A DNA stretch of 51,250 bases from NCBI GenBank assembly GCA_003820635.1, contig RPOS01000018.1, positions 1 to 51,250 of the forward strand, written 5' to 3'. The notes beneath the pieces are model-generated. The model was not told the origin of the DNA. It was given only the letters and a program-made list of their open reading frames with translations, and did not search any database. Each line of letters starts with the position of its first letter. Within the stretch, counting starts at the first letter, position 1. Source of the stretch: Verrucomicrobiaceae bacterium. GTDB taxonomy: Bacteria > Verrucomicrobiota > Verrucomicrobiae > Verrucomicrobiales > Akkermansiaceae. Positions 1 through 8,913 of this stretch are shown here, piece after piece. The position numbers were made by a program, and so were the translations under genes.

Positions 1-147
1 AGGGAATTCGTCAACGAGGCCTTCGCCGGAGCGCGTGAAAGGTTTTCGGGCAGACGCAAGGACGGCGCACGGCGCATGCGTGGCAGCGGCGCAGCGGCCG
101 CCGGGGTGCTGTGGAGTGTGCGGAATCTGCGGACGGGAATCGGGTGA
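1..147 (+). CDS. C-terminal end of a probable REP-associated (Y1/RAYT-like) transposase, partial
   Basis: An open frame runs from the first base of the window to a TGA at 145-147, giving 48 residues of a protein that starts outside. The visible tail has the order REFVNEAF, then FSGRRKDGARRMRG, then a final VRNLRTGIG. From memory, this layout of a REFV word, a basic GAR-MRG word and a closing RDLR-like word is typical of the C-terminus of the Y1-type transposase homologues common in Verrucomicrobiota and Planctomycetota. The catalytic HUH and Tyr motifs would lie upstream and are not visible, so the family call is an inference. The REP-like palindrome pairs elsewhere in the window (6678-6782, 34601-34658, 51101-51161) are the kind of DNA such enzymes act on. 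The 157 bases between this stop and ccoG contain nothing else I can name. Confidence 0.5.
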   Translation, partial: REFVNEAFAGARERFSGRRKDGARRMRGSGAAAAGVLWSVRNLRTGIG

Positions 148-304
148 ATGGCTCATTTTTCCCATGGCTGATTGCCTGAGATGAGAGCCATAGGTTATCA
201 ACTTTTGGTGTAAGCTCCGCATATCCTGCGGTAAGTCCTGCGCGGTTTTGCGCAGTCGATGCGCAGCAGGGATTCTCCGGCGGTGCGACTTTCCTAGCCC
301 AATC

Positions 305-1714
305 ATGGCCGCCGCCAAGCAACCGAACCTCGATTCCGTCACCACCATCAACGACGATGGTTCGAGGTATTTTCTGCATCCCTCCGATGTGAGGGGGCCT
401 TGGAACTTCGCCCGGCGCTTGGTCGGCATCCTTCTCATATCCATCTACGTGCTGCTGCCGTGGATACCGATCAACGGCGCGCCGGCGGTGTTTCTGGATG
501 TGGAAAACCGGATGTTCCACCTGTTCGGGCTGACGCTCGTGCCACAGGACCTGTGGGTGATGTTCTTCGCGATCAGCGGGCTGGGCTTCGGCCTGTTTTT
601 CATCACCTCGCTGTTAGGGCGGATCTGGTGTGGCTGGGCCTGCCCCTACACCGTGTTTCTCGATCATGTCTATCGCCGAATCGAACGCTGGATCGAAGGC
701 GACGCCCCTGCCCGACGGGCACTCGATGCCGCACCGTGGGGTGCCGTAAAGTTCTTCAAGCGCGTGCTCAAGCACCTGCTCTACGTGGTGATCGCGGCGC
801 TCATCGCGCATGTATTCCTGTCCTACTTCGTCTCGCTCAAGCGTCTCTATGGCTTCATGCAAGCCGGACCGCTCGAACACGCCACCGCCTTCGGAATCGT
901 CGCCTTTCTGACGCTCGTGCTGTGGTTCTGCTTCGGCTACTTCCGCGAGCAGTTCTGCATCATCATGTGCCCCTATGGCCGCCTGCAGAGCGCACTCACG
1001 GATGATGACACCATCAACGTCGGCTACGATGAGAATCGCGGCGAACCCCGCGGCGCGAAGGGCAAGGCCGAGGGCGACTGCATCGACTGCCGCCGCTGCG
1101 TGAACGTCTGTCCGACCGGCATCGACATCCGCAACGGCCTGCAGCTCGAATGCATCGGTTGCACCGCCTGCATCGACGCCTGCGACGACGTGATGGTGAA
1201 GATCGACCGGCCGAAGGGCCTGATCCGTTACGATTCGTTCAACGGCTTCGCCGGAAAGGCGCGCCGTTTCCTGCGTCCGCGCATCTATGCCTACTGTGCG
1301 CTCGCATTGCTGGGCCTGGGCGCGCTCACGCTGGTCGCGTCCAAGAAAGCGCGGCCCTTCAATGCCACCGTCTCACGCGTTGGCGGCGCGGGTTTCTTCA
1401 GCGACGCCAGCTCGGTGCGAAACATCTACAAGGTGCGCGTGATGAACAAACGCAACCAGCCCGCCACCGTAACTATCCGCCTTGGCAAGGACACGCCGCC
1501 CGGCTATCAACTGAGCGGTGCCGAGCAGACTTTTTCCGTGAACGCGCTTGATGAAATGTCCCGCACCTGCGTGGTGATCGCCCCGGCGGATGCCTACATC
1601 GGCGTCTCGGATGTCGTGCTCGAAGTCCATGCAAACCCGGGCGATGTCACCTTGGAAAAAACCGTCCGTTTTCTTGGCCCGAATCCCCAATCACTCAAAA
1701 CCCCGAACCCCTGA
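305..1714 (+). CDS. ccoG: Cytochrome c oxidase accessory protein CcoG (FixG/RdxA family)
   Basis: This 469-residue inner-membrane iron-sulfur protein assists maturation of cbb3-type cytochrome oxidase, in the known family role of copper reduction or delivery. Membrane segments fall near residues 36-58, 84-104, 157-178, 193-214 and 327-346. The CGWACP motif lies near residues 109-114 and FCIIMCPYGRLQ near 217. Two ferredoxin-like clusters follow: Cys259/262/265/269 (CIDCRRCVNVCP) and Cys283/286/289/293 (CIGCTACIDAC). The C-terminal 120 residues are the usual periplasmic Ig-like domain. I chose the ATG at 305, which begins MAAAKQP. The frame stays open upstream to a TTG at 248, but the extra residues look non-native. 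No ccoN/O/P genes are visible in the window. The next two genes are close and co-directional, so this is probably the tail of an oxidase-assembly operon. Confidence 0.93.
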   Translation: MAAAKQPNLDSVTTINDDGSRYFLHPSDVRGPWNFARRLVGILLISIYVLLPWIPINGAPAVFLDVENRMFHLFGLTLVPQDLWVMFFAISGLGFGLFFITSLLGRIWCGWACPYTVFLDHVYRRIERWIEGDAPARRALDAAPWGAVKFFKRVLKHLLYVVIAALIAHVFLSYFVSLKRLYGFMQAGPLEHATAFGIVAFLTLVLWFCFGYFREQFCIIMCPYGRLQSALTDDDTINVGYDENRGEPRGAKGKAEGDCIDCRRCVNVCPTGIDIRNGLQLECIGCTACIDACDDVMVKIDRPKGLIRYDSFNGFAGKARRFLRPRIYAYCALALLGLGALTLVASKKARPFNATVSRVGGAGFFSDASSVRNIYKVRVMNKRNQPATVTIRLGKDTPPGYQLSGAEQTFSVNALDEMSRTCVVIAPADAYIGVSDVVLEVHANPGDVTLEKTVRFLGPNPQSLKTPNP

Positions 1715-1720
1715 ACCCGC

Positions 1721-1861
1721 ATGAAAAACATCGCTGAATTCATGTCCCGCCATCCTTGGATCTATGTGGCCCTCGCCTTCGTCCTGCTCATTGGAGCCTG
1801 GTCCACGCTGATCTCCATCGCCGCGAAGCACAGCCCGCAGGTCATCGAAGTGAGGAAATGA
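1721..1861 (+). CDS. Small single-pass membrane protein of the ccoG cluster
   Basis: This 46-residue reading frame starts with ATG 6 bases after the ccoG stop and ends TGA, overlapping the ATG of the next gene by ATGA. The sequence begins MKNIAEFMSRHPW and has one hydrophobic helix near residues 14-37, followed by a short polar tail. Its position between ccoG and a SafE-type permease, with coupling on one side, argues that it is real. The function is unknown. It could be a small oxidase-associated subunit or a shortened FixH/CcoH-like piece, but it lacks the periplasmic domain of FixH. Confidence 0.6.
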   Translation: MKNIAEFMSRHPWIYVALAFVLLIGAWSTLISIAAKHSPQVIEVRK

Positions 1862-2562
1862 CTACCGCCGCCGCACTTGTCGCCGGACTCGCCACCAGCC
1901 TGCACTGCGCGGGCATGTGCGGACCGATCGCGTGCGGGCTTGGCACGCTGGCGAAAACCGAGGGCGAGCGCCTGACTGCCGCCTCGCTCTATCATGGCAC
2001 GCGGCTGGTTTCCTACGGCATCATCGGGGCGGTGTGCGGCGCGCTCGGCCGGCAGCCGCTCAAGTGGTTTTTCGATTCCCCGGCGGTGTTGCTGCCGTGG
2101 GTGATGGTGGTGGTTCTGTTAGTCATGGCATTCGGCCTGGACAAGAAGGTGCCGCGCCCGCTGGTTTTCCAGCGCATCGCCGCGCGGGCTCGTTTCAAGT
2201 CGATGAAACTTTCCGCCTACGGCAGCGCCTCGGCGATGGGGCTGCTCACCCCCTTCCTGCCCTGCGGTCCGCTCTATCTGGTGTTCGGCGCGGCGCTGCT
2301 GGCCGGCTCCGCCGCGAAAGGCGCGGAGTTCACGCTGGCCTTCGGGCTCGGCACAGTGCCGCTCTTATGGCTGGCCCAGCACCAGTTCCACCGCATCCGC
2401 GTGATGCTCACGCCACTGGCGATGGGCCGCTTGCGCCGCGGCCTCGCCTTCGTCACCGCGCTGATGCTTGCATGGCGTCTGCACGGCACCGTCCCCCCGC
2501 AGTTTTATGGACAGCCGGAGGCAAAGCCGGCTGCGGAGGAGCTGCCGTCCTGCTGCCACTGA
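1858..2562 (+). CDS. SafE/DsbD-like multi-pass permease (sulfite exporter TauE/SafE family)
   Basis: The product is a 234-residue inner-membrane protein beginning MTTAAALVAGLATSLHCAGMC. The N-terminal LHCAGMCGP motif is the signature of the DsbD-like/SafE group that sits beside cbb3-oxidase assembly genes and is thought to move copper or reducing equivalents. A second PCGPLYL-type Cys-Gly motif lies near residue 137. About six hydrophobic helices are visible, and the C-terminus ends in a Cys-Cys-His tail (ELPSCCH), a possible metal ligand. The ATG overlaps the stop of the preceding 46-residue gene, which supports translational coupling and fixes this start against the longer open frame from 1756. 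The specific substrate cannot be told from sequence. Confidence 0.85.
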   Translation: MTTAAALVAGLATSLHCAGMCGPIACGLGTLAKTEGERLTAASLYHGTRLVSYGIIGAVCGALGRQPLKWFFDSPAVLLPWVMVVVLLVMAFGLDKKVPRPLVFQRIAARARFKSMKLSAYGSASAMGLLTPFLPCGPLYLVFGAALLAGSAAKGAEFTLAFGLGTVPLLWLAQHQFHRIRVMLTPLAMGRLRRGLAFVTALMLAWRLHGTVPPQFYGQPEAKPAAEELPSCCH

Positions 2563-2639
2563 GGCGGCCGTGTTTGTTCTGGTGGCGGACGGAGCGAAGT
2601 GCTTGAGTCGCGATGCGGTTGAAATGCCGTTCGATCCCC

Positions 2640-5600
2640 ATGAATCCATCCAAATGGTTTGTCCCACGGGCCGCGGCGGCCTGGCTGTTAGTCACACTTT
2701 CGCCCGCCACTGCGGCGCCGCCGGAAGTGAAACAGGAGATTCCGGAGCCTCTGAAACCGTGGGTCGGCTGGGCGCTGTGGGATGAGCGCGATCTCGAAAG
2801 CCCCTCCCCTTACCACGATCCAAAACAGGCACTGCGCCTGTGGCCCTCGCGAATGTCGCTTGAAGTGAACGGAACCGGCGGGCGCTTCGGTTTCGAGGCG
2901 GCTGTTTTCAACGAAACATGGGTGCCCTTGCCCGGCGATGGCGAGATGTGGCCGGCGGAGGTCACGGCCAACGGCGCGGCGCTGCCCGTGGTGGAGCACG
3001 AAGGGCGGCCTGCGGTGAAGCTGGCGGCGGGAATCCATCAACTCGCGGGCAACTACCGTTGGCAGGGCGTGCCCCAGCGGATCGCCATGCCGCCGGAGAT
3101 CGGGATTCTGTCACTGCAATTGGATGGCCAGCCGGTCGAATCCCCGGTGTGGGACGCGCGTGGATTCCTCTGGCTCAAGCGCGACGCCTCCACCGAGCAG
3201 ACCGACAAGGATTTTCTCGGCATCAAAACCCACTCGCTGTTAGAAGACGGCATCCCTCTGTGGCTGCACACGGATGTGGAGTTGATCGTGGCGGGCAAGA
3301 GCCGCGAGGAAACGCTAGGCACCATTCTGCCCGCGGGCTGGAAACTCGCCTCCGTGCAAAGCCCGATTCCCGTGGCGGTGGACGACGCCGGCCTGATGAA
3401 AGCCCAGGTCCGTGCGGGAAAATGGACGCTGCATCTATCAGCCTTCCGGCTCGATCAACCGGCGGAGATCGCTTTCGCGAAAGGCGCGAAACCCGCCGTG
3501 GCTGATCAACTCGTCGCGTTCAAGGCACAGCCGGATTTCCGGTTGGTGGAAATCACCGGCCTGCCGGCGGTGGATGTTTCGCAGACATCGTTTCCGGACA
3601 AGTGGCGGGAGTTTCCGGTTTATCGCTGGGAGACGGGCGCGCCCTTCCGGATGGAGGAGCGGATGCGCGGAATGGGTTTGCAAAAACCCGAAGGCCTCGG
3701 CATCCGCCGCGAGTTGTGGCTGGATCAGGACGGCGGCGGCCTCACGTTCCGCGACCACATCACCGGCAGCATGCAGCAGATCTGGCGGCTCGATGCCGTG
3801 GGCACCCAGGAACTCGGATCGGTGCGCGCGGACGGGCAGGGCCAGCTCATCACCCGCAACCCTCAGAGCGGCGCTCCCGGCGTGGAAATCCGCAACCGCG
3901 AGATGAATCTGGAGGCCACCGGCCGCATGAAAAACGAGGGCACCATGCATGCCAGCGGCTGGCAAACCGACGCGGAGAAGCTGAGCGTCACACTCAACCT
4001 GCCGCCGGGCTGGCGCTTGTTCGCGCTGTTCGGCGCGGACTGGGTGCATGGCGACTGGCTCACCGCGTGGTCTCTGTTAGATCTGTTCCTGCTGCTCATT
4101 TTCACGCTCGCCGTGTTCCGGATGCGGGGTTTGGGAGCGGCGCTGATTGCCTTTGTCGGCTTCGGGCTTTCCTATCATGAACCTGGCGCGCCGAGATATG
4201 TGTGGCTGGCGCTGCTGATCCCGCTCGCGTTGCTGAAAGTGGTGCCCGCAGGCTGGGGCCGCCGCGTGCTGGTGGCGGGGAAATGGCTCACGCTGCTGGC
4301 GCTCGTGCTGGTGCTGGTGCCCTTCCTCGGAAAGCAGATCCAGCAGGCGATTTATCCGCAGTTGGAATACGCGCCGGACGCCTACGACCGGCCATTTGGC
4401 ACGGAGGTCATGGCATCGGTAGCTTCAAGAGCGCCATTGGAGCGGGAGATGAACTATGCCGATTCCTTTGCGGCCCCGGCCGCTGGCGAATCCCAAAAAC
4501 TCCAGTCTTCCCAAGCCAGCCAGAACCTCCAATACGATCTCAAGGCGCGTATCCAGACCGGGCCGGGCGTGCCGGAGTGGCATTGGCGGGCGGCGAACTT
4601 CGGCTGGAACGGACCCGTCACGGCCAAACAAACCGTCCTTCCCATACTGATTCCGATGCAGCTTGAGCGCGCGCTTTCGATGGCGCGCGTGCTTCTGCTG
4701 TTAGGACTCGCTGCGGTGCTGCTGGAGGCGCGGCGCTTCAAGCTGGCCGGCTTGCGCAAAAGCGGCACGGCGCTCGCGCTGCTGGCCGCGCTTGGTTGGC
4801 TCACCGCTCCACCGGCGCAGGCGCAGTTTCCCGAAAAGGAAATGCTCGATTCATTGCGCCAGCGCCTGACTGAAACTTCCGACGCCTATCCCACCGCGGC
4901 GGACATCCCGCACGTGGCGCTCAGCCTGCACGACCGCAAGCTCGTCATGGAGGCGGAAATCCACACCGCCACGCGCACCGCCGTGCCGCTGCCCGGCAGA
5001 CTGCCAGCGTGGTCGCCGGTGGCTGTTAGTGTGGATGGACAACCCGAGGCCACGCTGCGCCGCGCCGATGGTTTCCTGTGGATCGTGCTGCCCGCCGGCG
5101 TCCACCGCGTGAAGGTGGAAGGCCTGCTCGCGGATCTAACTGAATGGCAGTGGACCTGGCAACTGCGCCCGCGGCGCGTGACGATCGATGCGCCGGGCTG
5201 GCAGGTCGGCGGCGTCAAACCCGGTGGCATTCCGGAAGCGCAGGTATTCTTCACCCGCAGCCGGAAATCCACCGGCGGCGGGGCGAGTTATGATCAACCC
5301 AACCTGCAAAGCGCGATTTCCGTCGAGCGGCGCATCGAGCTTGGCCTCGTCTGGCAGGTCCGCGGCAGCGTGAGCCGGCTCACGCACGGTGGCGGCGCGG
5401 TTTCCCTGCGCATTCCGCTGCTGCCCGGCGAAAATGTAATCACCTCGAATGCGGTGGTGAAGGAAGGCTTCATCGAAGTGCGCCTTGGCACCGGGCAAAA
5501 CGAATACTCATGGCAGAGCGAGCTGCCGGTTTCCTCTAACATCAACCTCGCCACCCGCAAGGACGACGCGTGGATCGAGCGCTGGAGCGTGATCGCCTCG

Positions 5601-6674
5601 CCGGTGTGGAATGTTTCCATTTCCGGGCTGCCTCCGGTTTTCGAAACCGGGAGCGCCGCGCTCGTGCCGGTTTGGAAACCGTGGCCCGGTGAAACAACCG
5701 CGCTGGAAATCAGCCGGCCGGAAGCGCTCGCAGGTGCCACCGTCACGGTGGGTCGCGCCAACCATGAGATCACACTCGGCAAACGGCAGCGCACGTCCTC
5801 GCTCGCGCTTTCGCTGCGCTGCAGTCTGGGCGAGGATTTCCTGATCGATCTGCCCGCCGGATCAGAGGCCACCTCGCTCACCAGCAACGGCGCCGCAATC
5901 CCGATCCGCAAGGATGGCGACAAGGTGATTGTTCCGCTCAAGCCGGGCGAGCAGGACGTGGTGCTTTTGTGGAAACAGGATCTGCCGCTCGGTTTCGAAA
6001 CCCGCGCCGGCTCCGTGCGCCTGCCGGTGGAAAGCGCCAACATCGACACTTCCATCCAGGTTCCGGACGACCGTTGGGTGCTGTGGGCGGGCGGCCCCTT
6101 GCGCGGCCCCGCCGTGCGCTTCTGGGGAATTCTGTTAGGCTCGCTGCTTGCGGCCTGGGTGCTCGGGCGCATGGCGCACTCACCGCTGAAAACCCGCGAG
6201 TGGATGCTGCTGGCCATCGGCCTCACACAGATTCCGCTGCCCTTGGCCTTGCTGGTGGTGGCATGGCTTTTCCTGCTCGCTTGGCGCGGCGGTGCATCGT
6301 TTCCGAAGTTGCCGGACTGGCCGCACAATCTGCTGCAAGCGCTGCTGGTCGTCGTTTCCGCCATCGTGCTGGGCGTCTTCATCGCCATCGTGGCGGAAGG
6401 GCTGTTAGGAAATCCCGAGATGTTCATCAGCGGCAACAACTCCAGCCGCGCGATGCTGCGCTGGTTCGAGGCCCGCAGCGCGGGGGAACTGCCGCAGCCG
6501 TTCTGCTTCTCCATCTCGATCTGGTGGTATCGCCTCTCGATGTTGCTGTGGGCGCTGTGGCTCGCCGCCGCGCTGATCCGCTGGCTCAGCTGGGGCTGGA
6601 AGCAGTTCAACGCCGGCGGATGTTTCCATCGCAAAGCCAAAGTGGTGACACCTCCACCGCTGCCGCGTGCGTGA
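2640..6674 (+). CDS. Very large exported/membrane protein of unknown function, apparent tandem fusion
   Basis: The product is 1344 residues. It begins with a signal peptide (MNPSKWFVPR, a hydrophobic core, and SPATAA near residue 26). A long beta-rich, Trp-rich extracytoplasmic region runs to about residue 475. Membrane helices lie near 476-565, and another hydrophobic stretch near 681-697. A second signal-like segment at about 709-728 ends APPAQA and leads into a second beta-rich region. Four C-terminal membrane segments lie near 1158-1177, 1187-1212, 1228-1255 and 1293-1325. The order signal, beta domain, membrane helices therefore occurs twice. I do not recognise the family. The start at 2640 is preferred over the in-frame ATG at 2613 because it yields a clean signal peptide. 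Eight copies of the CTGTTAG heptamer lie inside this one gene. Confidence 0.8.
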   Translation: MNPSKWFVPRAAAAWLLVTLSPATAAPPEVKQEIPEPLKPWVGWALWDERDLESPSPYHDPKQALRLWPSRMSLEVNGTGGRFGFEAAVFNETWVPLPGDGEMWPAEVTANGAALPVVEHEGRPAVKLAAGIHQLAGNYRWQGVPQRIAMPPEIGILSLQLDGQPVESPVWDARGFLWLKRDASTEQTDKDFLGIKTHSLLEDGIPLWLHTDVELIVAGKSREETLGTILPAGWKLASVQSPIPVAVDDAGLMKAQVRAGKWTLHLSAFRLDQPAEIAFAKGAKPAVADQLVAFKAQPDFRLVEITGLPAVDVSQTSFPDKWREFPVYRWETGAPFRMEERMRGMGLQKPEGLGIRRELWLDQDGGGLTFRDHITGSMQQIWRLDAVGTQELGSVRADGQGQLITRNPQSGAPGVEIRNREMNLEATGRMKNEGTMHASGWQTDAEKLSVTLNLPPGWRLFALFGADWVHGDWLTAWSLLDLFLLLIFTLAVFRMRGLGAALIAFVGFGLSYHEPGAPRYVWLALLIPLALLKVVPAGWGRRVLVAGKWLTLLALVLVLVPFLGKQIQQAIYPQLEYAPDAYDRPFGTEVMASVASRAPLEREMNYADSFAAPAAGESQKLQSSQASQNLQYDLKARIQTGPGVPEWHWRAANFGWNGPVTAKQTVLPILIPMQLERALSMARVLLLLGLAAVLLEARRFKLAGLRKSGTALALLAALGWLTAPPAQAQFPEKEMLDSLRQRLTETSDAYPTAADIPHVALSLHDRKLVMEAEIHTATRTAVPLPGRLPAWSPVAVSVDGQPEATLRRADGFLWIVLPAGVHRVKVEGLLADLTEWQWTWQLRPRRVTIDAPGWQVGGVKPGGIPEAQVFFTRSRKSTGGGASYDQPNLQSAISVERRIELGLVWQVRGSVSRLTHGGGAVSLRIPLLPGENVITSNAVVKEGFIEVRLGTGQNEYSWQSELPVSSNINLATRKDDAWIERWSVIASPVWNVSISGLPPVFETGSAALVPVWKPWPGETTALEISRPEALAGATVTVGRANHEITLGKRQRTSSLALSLRCSLGEDFLIDLPAGSEATSLTSNGAAIPIRKDGDKVIVPLKPGEQDVVLLWKQDLPLGFETRAGSVRLPVESANIDTSIQVPDDRWVLWAGGPLRGPAVRFWGILLGSLLAAWVLGRMAHSPLKTREWMLLAIGLTQIPLPLALLVVAWLFLLAWRGGASFPKLPDWPHNLLQALLVVVSAIVLGVFIAIVAEGLLGNPEMFISGNNSSRAMLRWFEARSAGELPQPFCFSISIWWYRLSMLLWALWLAAALIRWLSWGWKQFNAGGCFHRKAKVVTPPPLPRA

Positions 6675-6677
6675 ATG

Positions 6678-6782
6678 TGGCGGTGGTTTGCAACCGCCAT
6701 GCCCGGCAATCACCGCCTTGCTTCGGCTTGTGCTTGCCGCCGTTGTGGAAAATTCAGGCTTGGCGGTTACAAACCGCCGCCA
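6678..6782. repeat. REP-like inverted palindrome pair, element A
   Basis: Two 26-base units at 6678-6703 and 6757-6782 are inverted copies matching at 23 of 26 positions. Each unit is itself a small hairpin: the right one has GGCGGTT and AACCGCC arms around a 3-base loop, the left one GGTT/AACC around TGC. The pair begins just after the stop of the 1344-residue gene and fills part of the 213-base gap before pabB. The layout is that of a REP/BIME element. It could also act as a transcription terminator, though no T-run follows. Confidence 0.6.
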
Positions 6783-6887
6783 CGGCTTGAAAACAAACTT
6801 GCCTCGCCGCGTGTGCGGCCCTTGCTTCCCGTCGCAGTGGCGCAAATCAAACCATGCATCCGGACCAACCCCGCGCGGCTTGACGGC

Positions 6888-8111
6888 ATGACGCCCGTCG
6901 AGGTGGCGGCGGCCCTGCGGCATTTGCCGGGGCTGGTTTTCTTCGATACGGCGGGAAACCTTCCTTCATCCGCCGCACGGCCGGTCTCGGTGATCGCCGC
7001 GCGGCCCGCAAGAATGCTGCGCGGCTCGATCCACTCGGAGTCGGACCGGCAGATGCTCCGCAACGCGCTTGCCGGGGCTCCGCCGACAACCGGCGACCAC
7101 GGGTTTCCGCTCGGCGGCTTGTGCGGCTGGGTGGATTACGAAGGCGAGTTTGTCTTCGGGGATTTTCCCGAGATGCTGGTCTTCAATCACAACGACCAGA
7201 CGTGGTGGGAAACCGGCGATCTCTCCGCCTGCCTGCGGGAAACGGCGGATGCACCGGTGAAAATCGGCAACTTCATCGCAGGCACCGGACGGGATGATTT
7301 TCTAACAGGCGTGAAGCGCATCAAGGAGTGGATCGCGGCGGGTGACATCTATCAGGTCAATCTTTCCCAAGCCTTCGAAGCGGTGGCTTCCGGAGGCTCG
7401 CTGTTCGCGCTTTATCTAATGCTGAGGGACGCCTCGCCCGCGCCAATGGCCGCTTGGCTTTCACTGGACGATCGCGAAGTGCTTTGCTCTTCACCGGAGA
7501 CTTTCCTCAAAATCTCCGGCCGTGGCATCGAGACGCGGCCGATCAAGGGCACCCGCCCGCGTTTCGCGGATCCGGATGAAGACCGGCGCTCGGCCTACGA
7601 ACTCCAAACCTCCGTCAAGGAAATCGCCGAGCTCGTCATGATCACCGACCTGCTGCGCAACGATCTCGGCCAAGTTTGCGAATTCGGCAGCGTGGAGGTT
7701 TCCGAGATGCTCCAGCTCGAATCGCTGGCGCAGGTGCATCACCTCGTTTCCACCGTCAGCGGCACCTTGCGCCCGGAAACCGACGCCATCGAGGCGCTGG
7801 CCGCCTGCTTCCCCGGCGGCAGCATCACCGGCGCACCGAAGAAACGCGCCATGGAAATCATCCACGTGCTGGAGGAGAAACCGCGCGGCATCTATTGCGG
7901 CGCGATCGGCTGGCTCGGCTACCACGGTGAAAGCTCGTTCAACATCGCCATCCGCACATTGGTCCGCGAGGGCAGCCGGCTCATATACCAGGTCGGGGCC
8001 GGCATCGTCGCCGATTCCGATCCCGCAGCCGAATACGAGGAAACCCTCCACAAAGCCGCCGGCATCCGTCTGGCGGTGGAGCGGTGGCAGGCTGGGGGCG
8101 TGCCGCGTTGA
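6888..8111 (+). CDS. pabB: Aminodeoxychorismate synthase component I (PabB)
   Basis: This 407-residue chorismate-binding enzyme makes 4-amino-4-deoxychorismate, the precursor of p-aminobenzoate in folate synthesis, using ammonia from a glutaminase partner (PabA) not seen here. The family motifs appear in order: GDIYQVNLSQ, PIKGTRPR, GSITGAPKKRAM and a final YCGAIGW. The Lys in PIKGT is diagnostic, because anthranilate synthases carry Ala there while PabB uses Lys as nucleophile. I took the ATG at 6888 (MTPVEVAAAL). The frame is open much further upstream, but that part overlaps repeat element A and has no protein character. The N-terminal part is somewhat shorter than in Escherichia coli PabB. 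One CTAACAG copy lies at 7302. Confidence 0.9.
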   Translation: MTPVEVAAALRHLPGLVFFDTAGNLPSSAARPVSVIAARPARMLRGSIHSESDRQMLRNALAGAPPTTGDHGFPLGGLCGWVDYEGEFVFGDFPEMLVFNHNDQTWWETGDLSACLRETADAPVKIGNFIAGTGRDDFLTGVKRIKEWIAAGDIYQVNLSQAFEAVASGGSLFALYLMLRDASPAPMAAWLSLDDREVLCSSPETFLKISGRGIETRPIKGTRPRFADPDEDRRSAYELQTSVKEIAELVMITDLLRNDLGQVCEFGSVEVSEMLQLESLAQVHHLVSTVSGTLRPETDAIEALAACFPGGSITGAPKKRAMEIIHVLEEKPRGIYCGAIGWLGYHGESSFNIAIRTLVREGSRLIYQVGAGIVADSDPAAEYEETLHKAAGIRLAVERWQAGGVPR

Positions 8112-8143
8112 CATCCGCCGCCGTCGCAGCCACGGTCCCGCGC

Positions 8144-8809
8144 ATGGACACGATGAAACTCCTCCTTGGCGCCACCGTAGCGCTGCTGCTCGGCGCACTC
8201 GCGGTATCGTGGCAGGGCATGACCCGCGGTGTGAAAAACACGCCGCCGGACGAGATCGCCCGCCTCAAGAAGCAGGTGGCCGAGCTGCGCGCGGAGCAGG
8301 ACAAGCTCCAGCTTGAGCGGCAGATCCAGCAACTCAAGGCCACCACGCCGCCCACTCCGACGCCGGTCGCCAATGCGGCGGAAATTGAAAGCATGAAGGC
8401 GCAACTGGAGGCCAACCAGGCCGCGCTCGCCCAGCTAGATGCGGAAAAGGCCGCCGCGCGCGACGCCAAGGTGGCCCAGGACGAGGAAGGCCTGCTCAGC
8501 CAGCGCGATCTGGAAAAAGGCGACACCGAGCTGCGCCGCGCCCGCATGATCGCGGAAGCCCTGCTCATCGGCCGCGTGACTGAATACGTGGAGGATGCCG
8601 AATACGGCGGCTTCATCACCTTCAGCATCCTCATGCCCGAGCAGGTCCAGCCCGGCACCGTCCTCGCCATCCGCCGCAAGACCGGCGTCCTCGGCCAGCT
8701 CAAGGTCTCGGACGTCACCGCCGAGGGCGGCATCGCCAATCCCCTCCCCGGCTTCGGCCCGGTGAACCCGGAAGTCGGCGACGAACTCATCCTGCCACCG
8801 CAGTATTAA
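8144..8809 (+). CDS. Coiled-coil envelope protein of unknown function
   Basis: The product is 221 residues. It has an N-terminal hydrophobic anchor or signal (MDTMKLLLGATVALLLGA), a long charged coiled coil near residues 30-140 rich in Gln, Glu, Ala and Lys, and a compact C-terminal domain of about 75 residues ending GDELILPPQY. The overall plan of anchor, coiled coil and small beta domain resembles MreC-like or adaptor proteins, but there is no specific family motif. The gene follows pabB by about 30 bases and may share its transcript. ATG 8144 was chosen; ATG 8153, three codons later, is equally possible. Confidence 0.7.
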   Translation: MDTMKLLLGATVALLLGALAVSWQGMTRGVKNTPPDEIARLKKQVAELRAEQDKLQLERQIQQLKATTPPTPTPVANAAEIESMKAQLEANQAALAQLDAEKAAARDAKVAQDEEGLLSQRDLEKGDTELRRARMIAEALLIGRVTEYVEDAEYGGFITFSILMPEQVQPGTVLAIRRKTGVLGQLKVSDVTAEGGIANPLPGFGPVNPEVGDELILPPQY

Positions 8810-8816
8810 GGTAAAA

Positions 8817-8903
8817 GCTGAAATACTGAAATGCTGAGAAGCTGAAAGAGCTTCGCGCCAAGCATCTTCAGATTTCAGCGTTTCAGTTTTTCAGCATTTC
8901 AGC
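8817..8903. repeat. Long inverted repeat built of iterated CTGAAA words
   Basis: The arms 8817-8847 and 8873-8903 are 31 bases long and pair at 26 of 31 positions around a 25-base spacer. Each arm is itself a run of near-identical 7-8 base words (CTGAAAT, CTGAAAT, CTGAGAAG, CTGAAA). The repeat occupies almost the whole gap between the coiled-coil gene and rimO, with rimO starting 10 bases later. It could fold as a long RNA hairpin and terminate or attenuate transcription, or it may be a non-coding mobile-like repeat. Confidence 0.6.
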
Positions 8904-8913
8904 ATCTACCCAA

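Noticed and set aside
2613..2639. An upstream ATG of the giant membrane protein
   Set aside because: The added residues MRLKCRSIP spoil a clean signal peptide that begins at 2640.
5294..6709. A 471-residue open frame on the minus strand opposite the giant membrane protein gene
   Set aside because: Composition is Ser/Arg/Pro-rich with no domain or signal, as expected opposite a GC-rich gene. The plus-strand frame has clear membrane segments.
8817..8903. Iterated CTGAAA words considered as a CRISPR array
   Set aside because: Units are 7-8 bases with no unique spacers, the two halves are inverted, and there are no cas genes.
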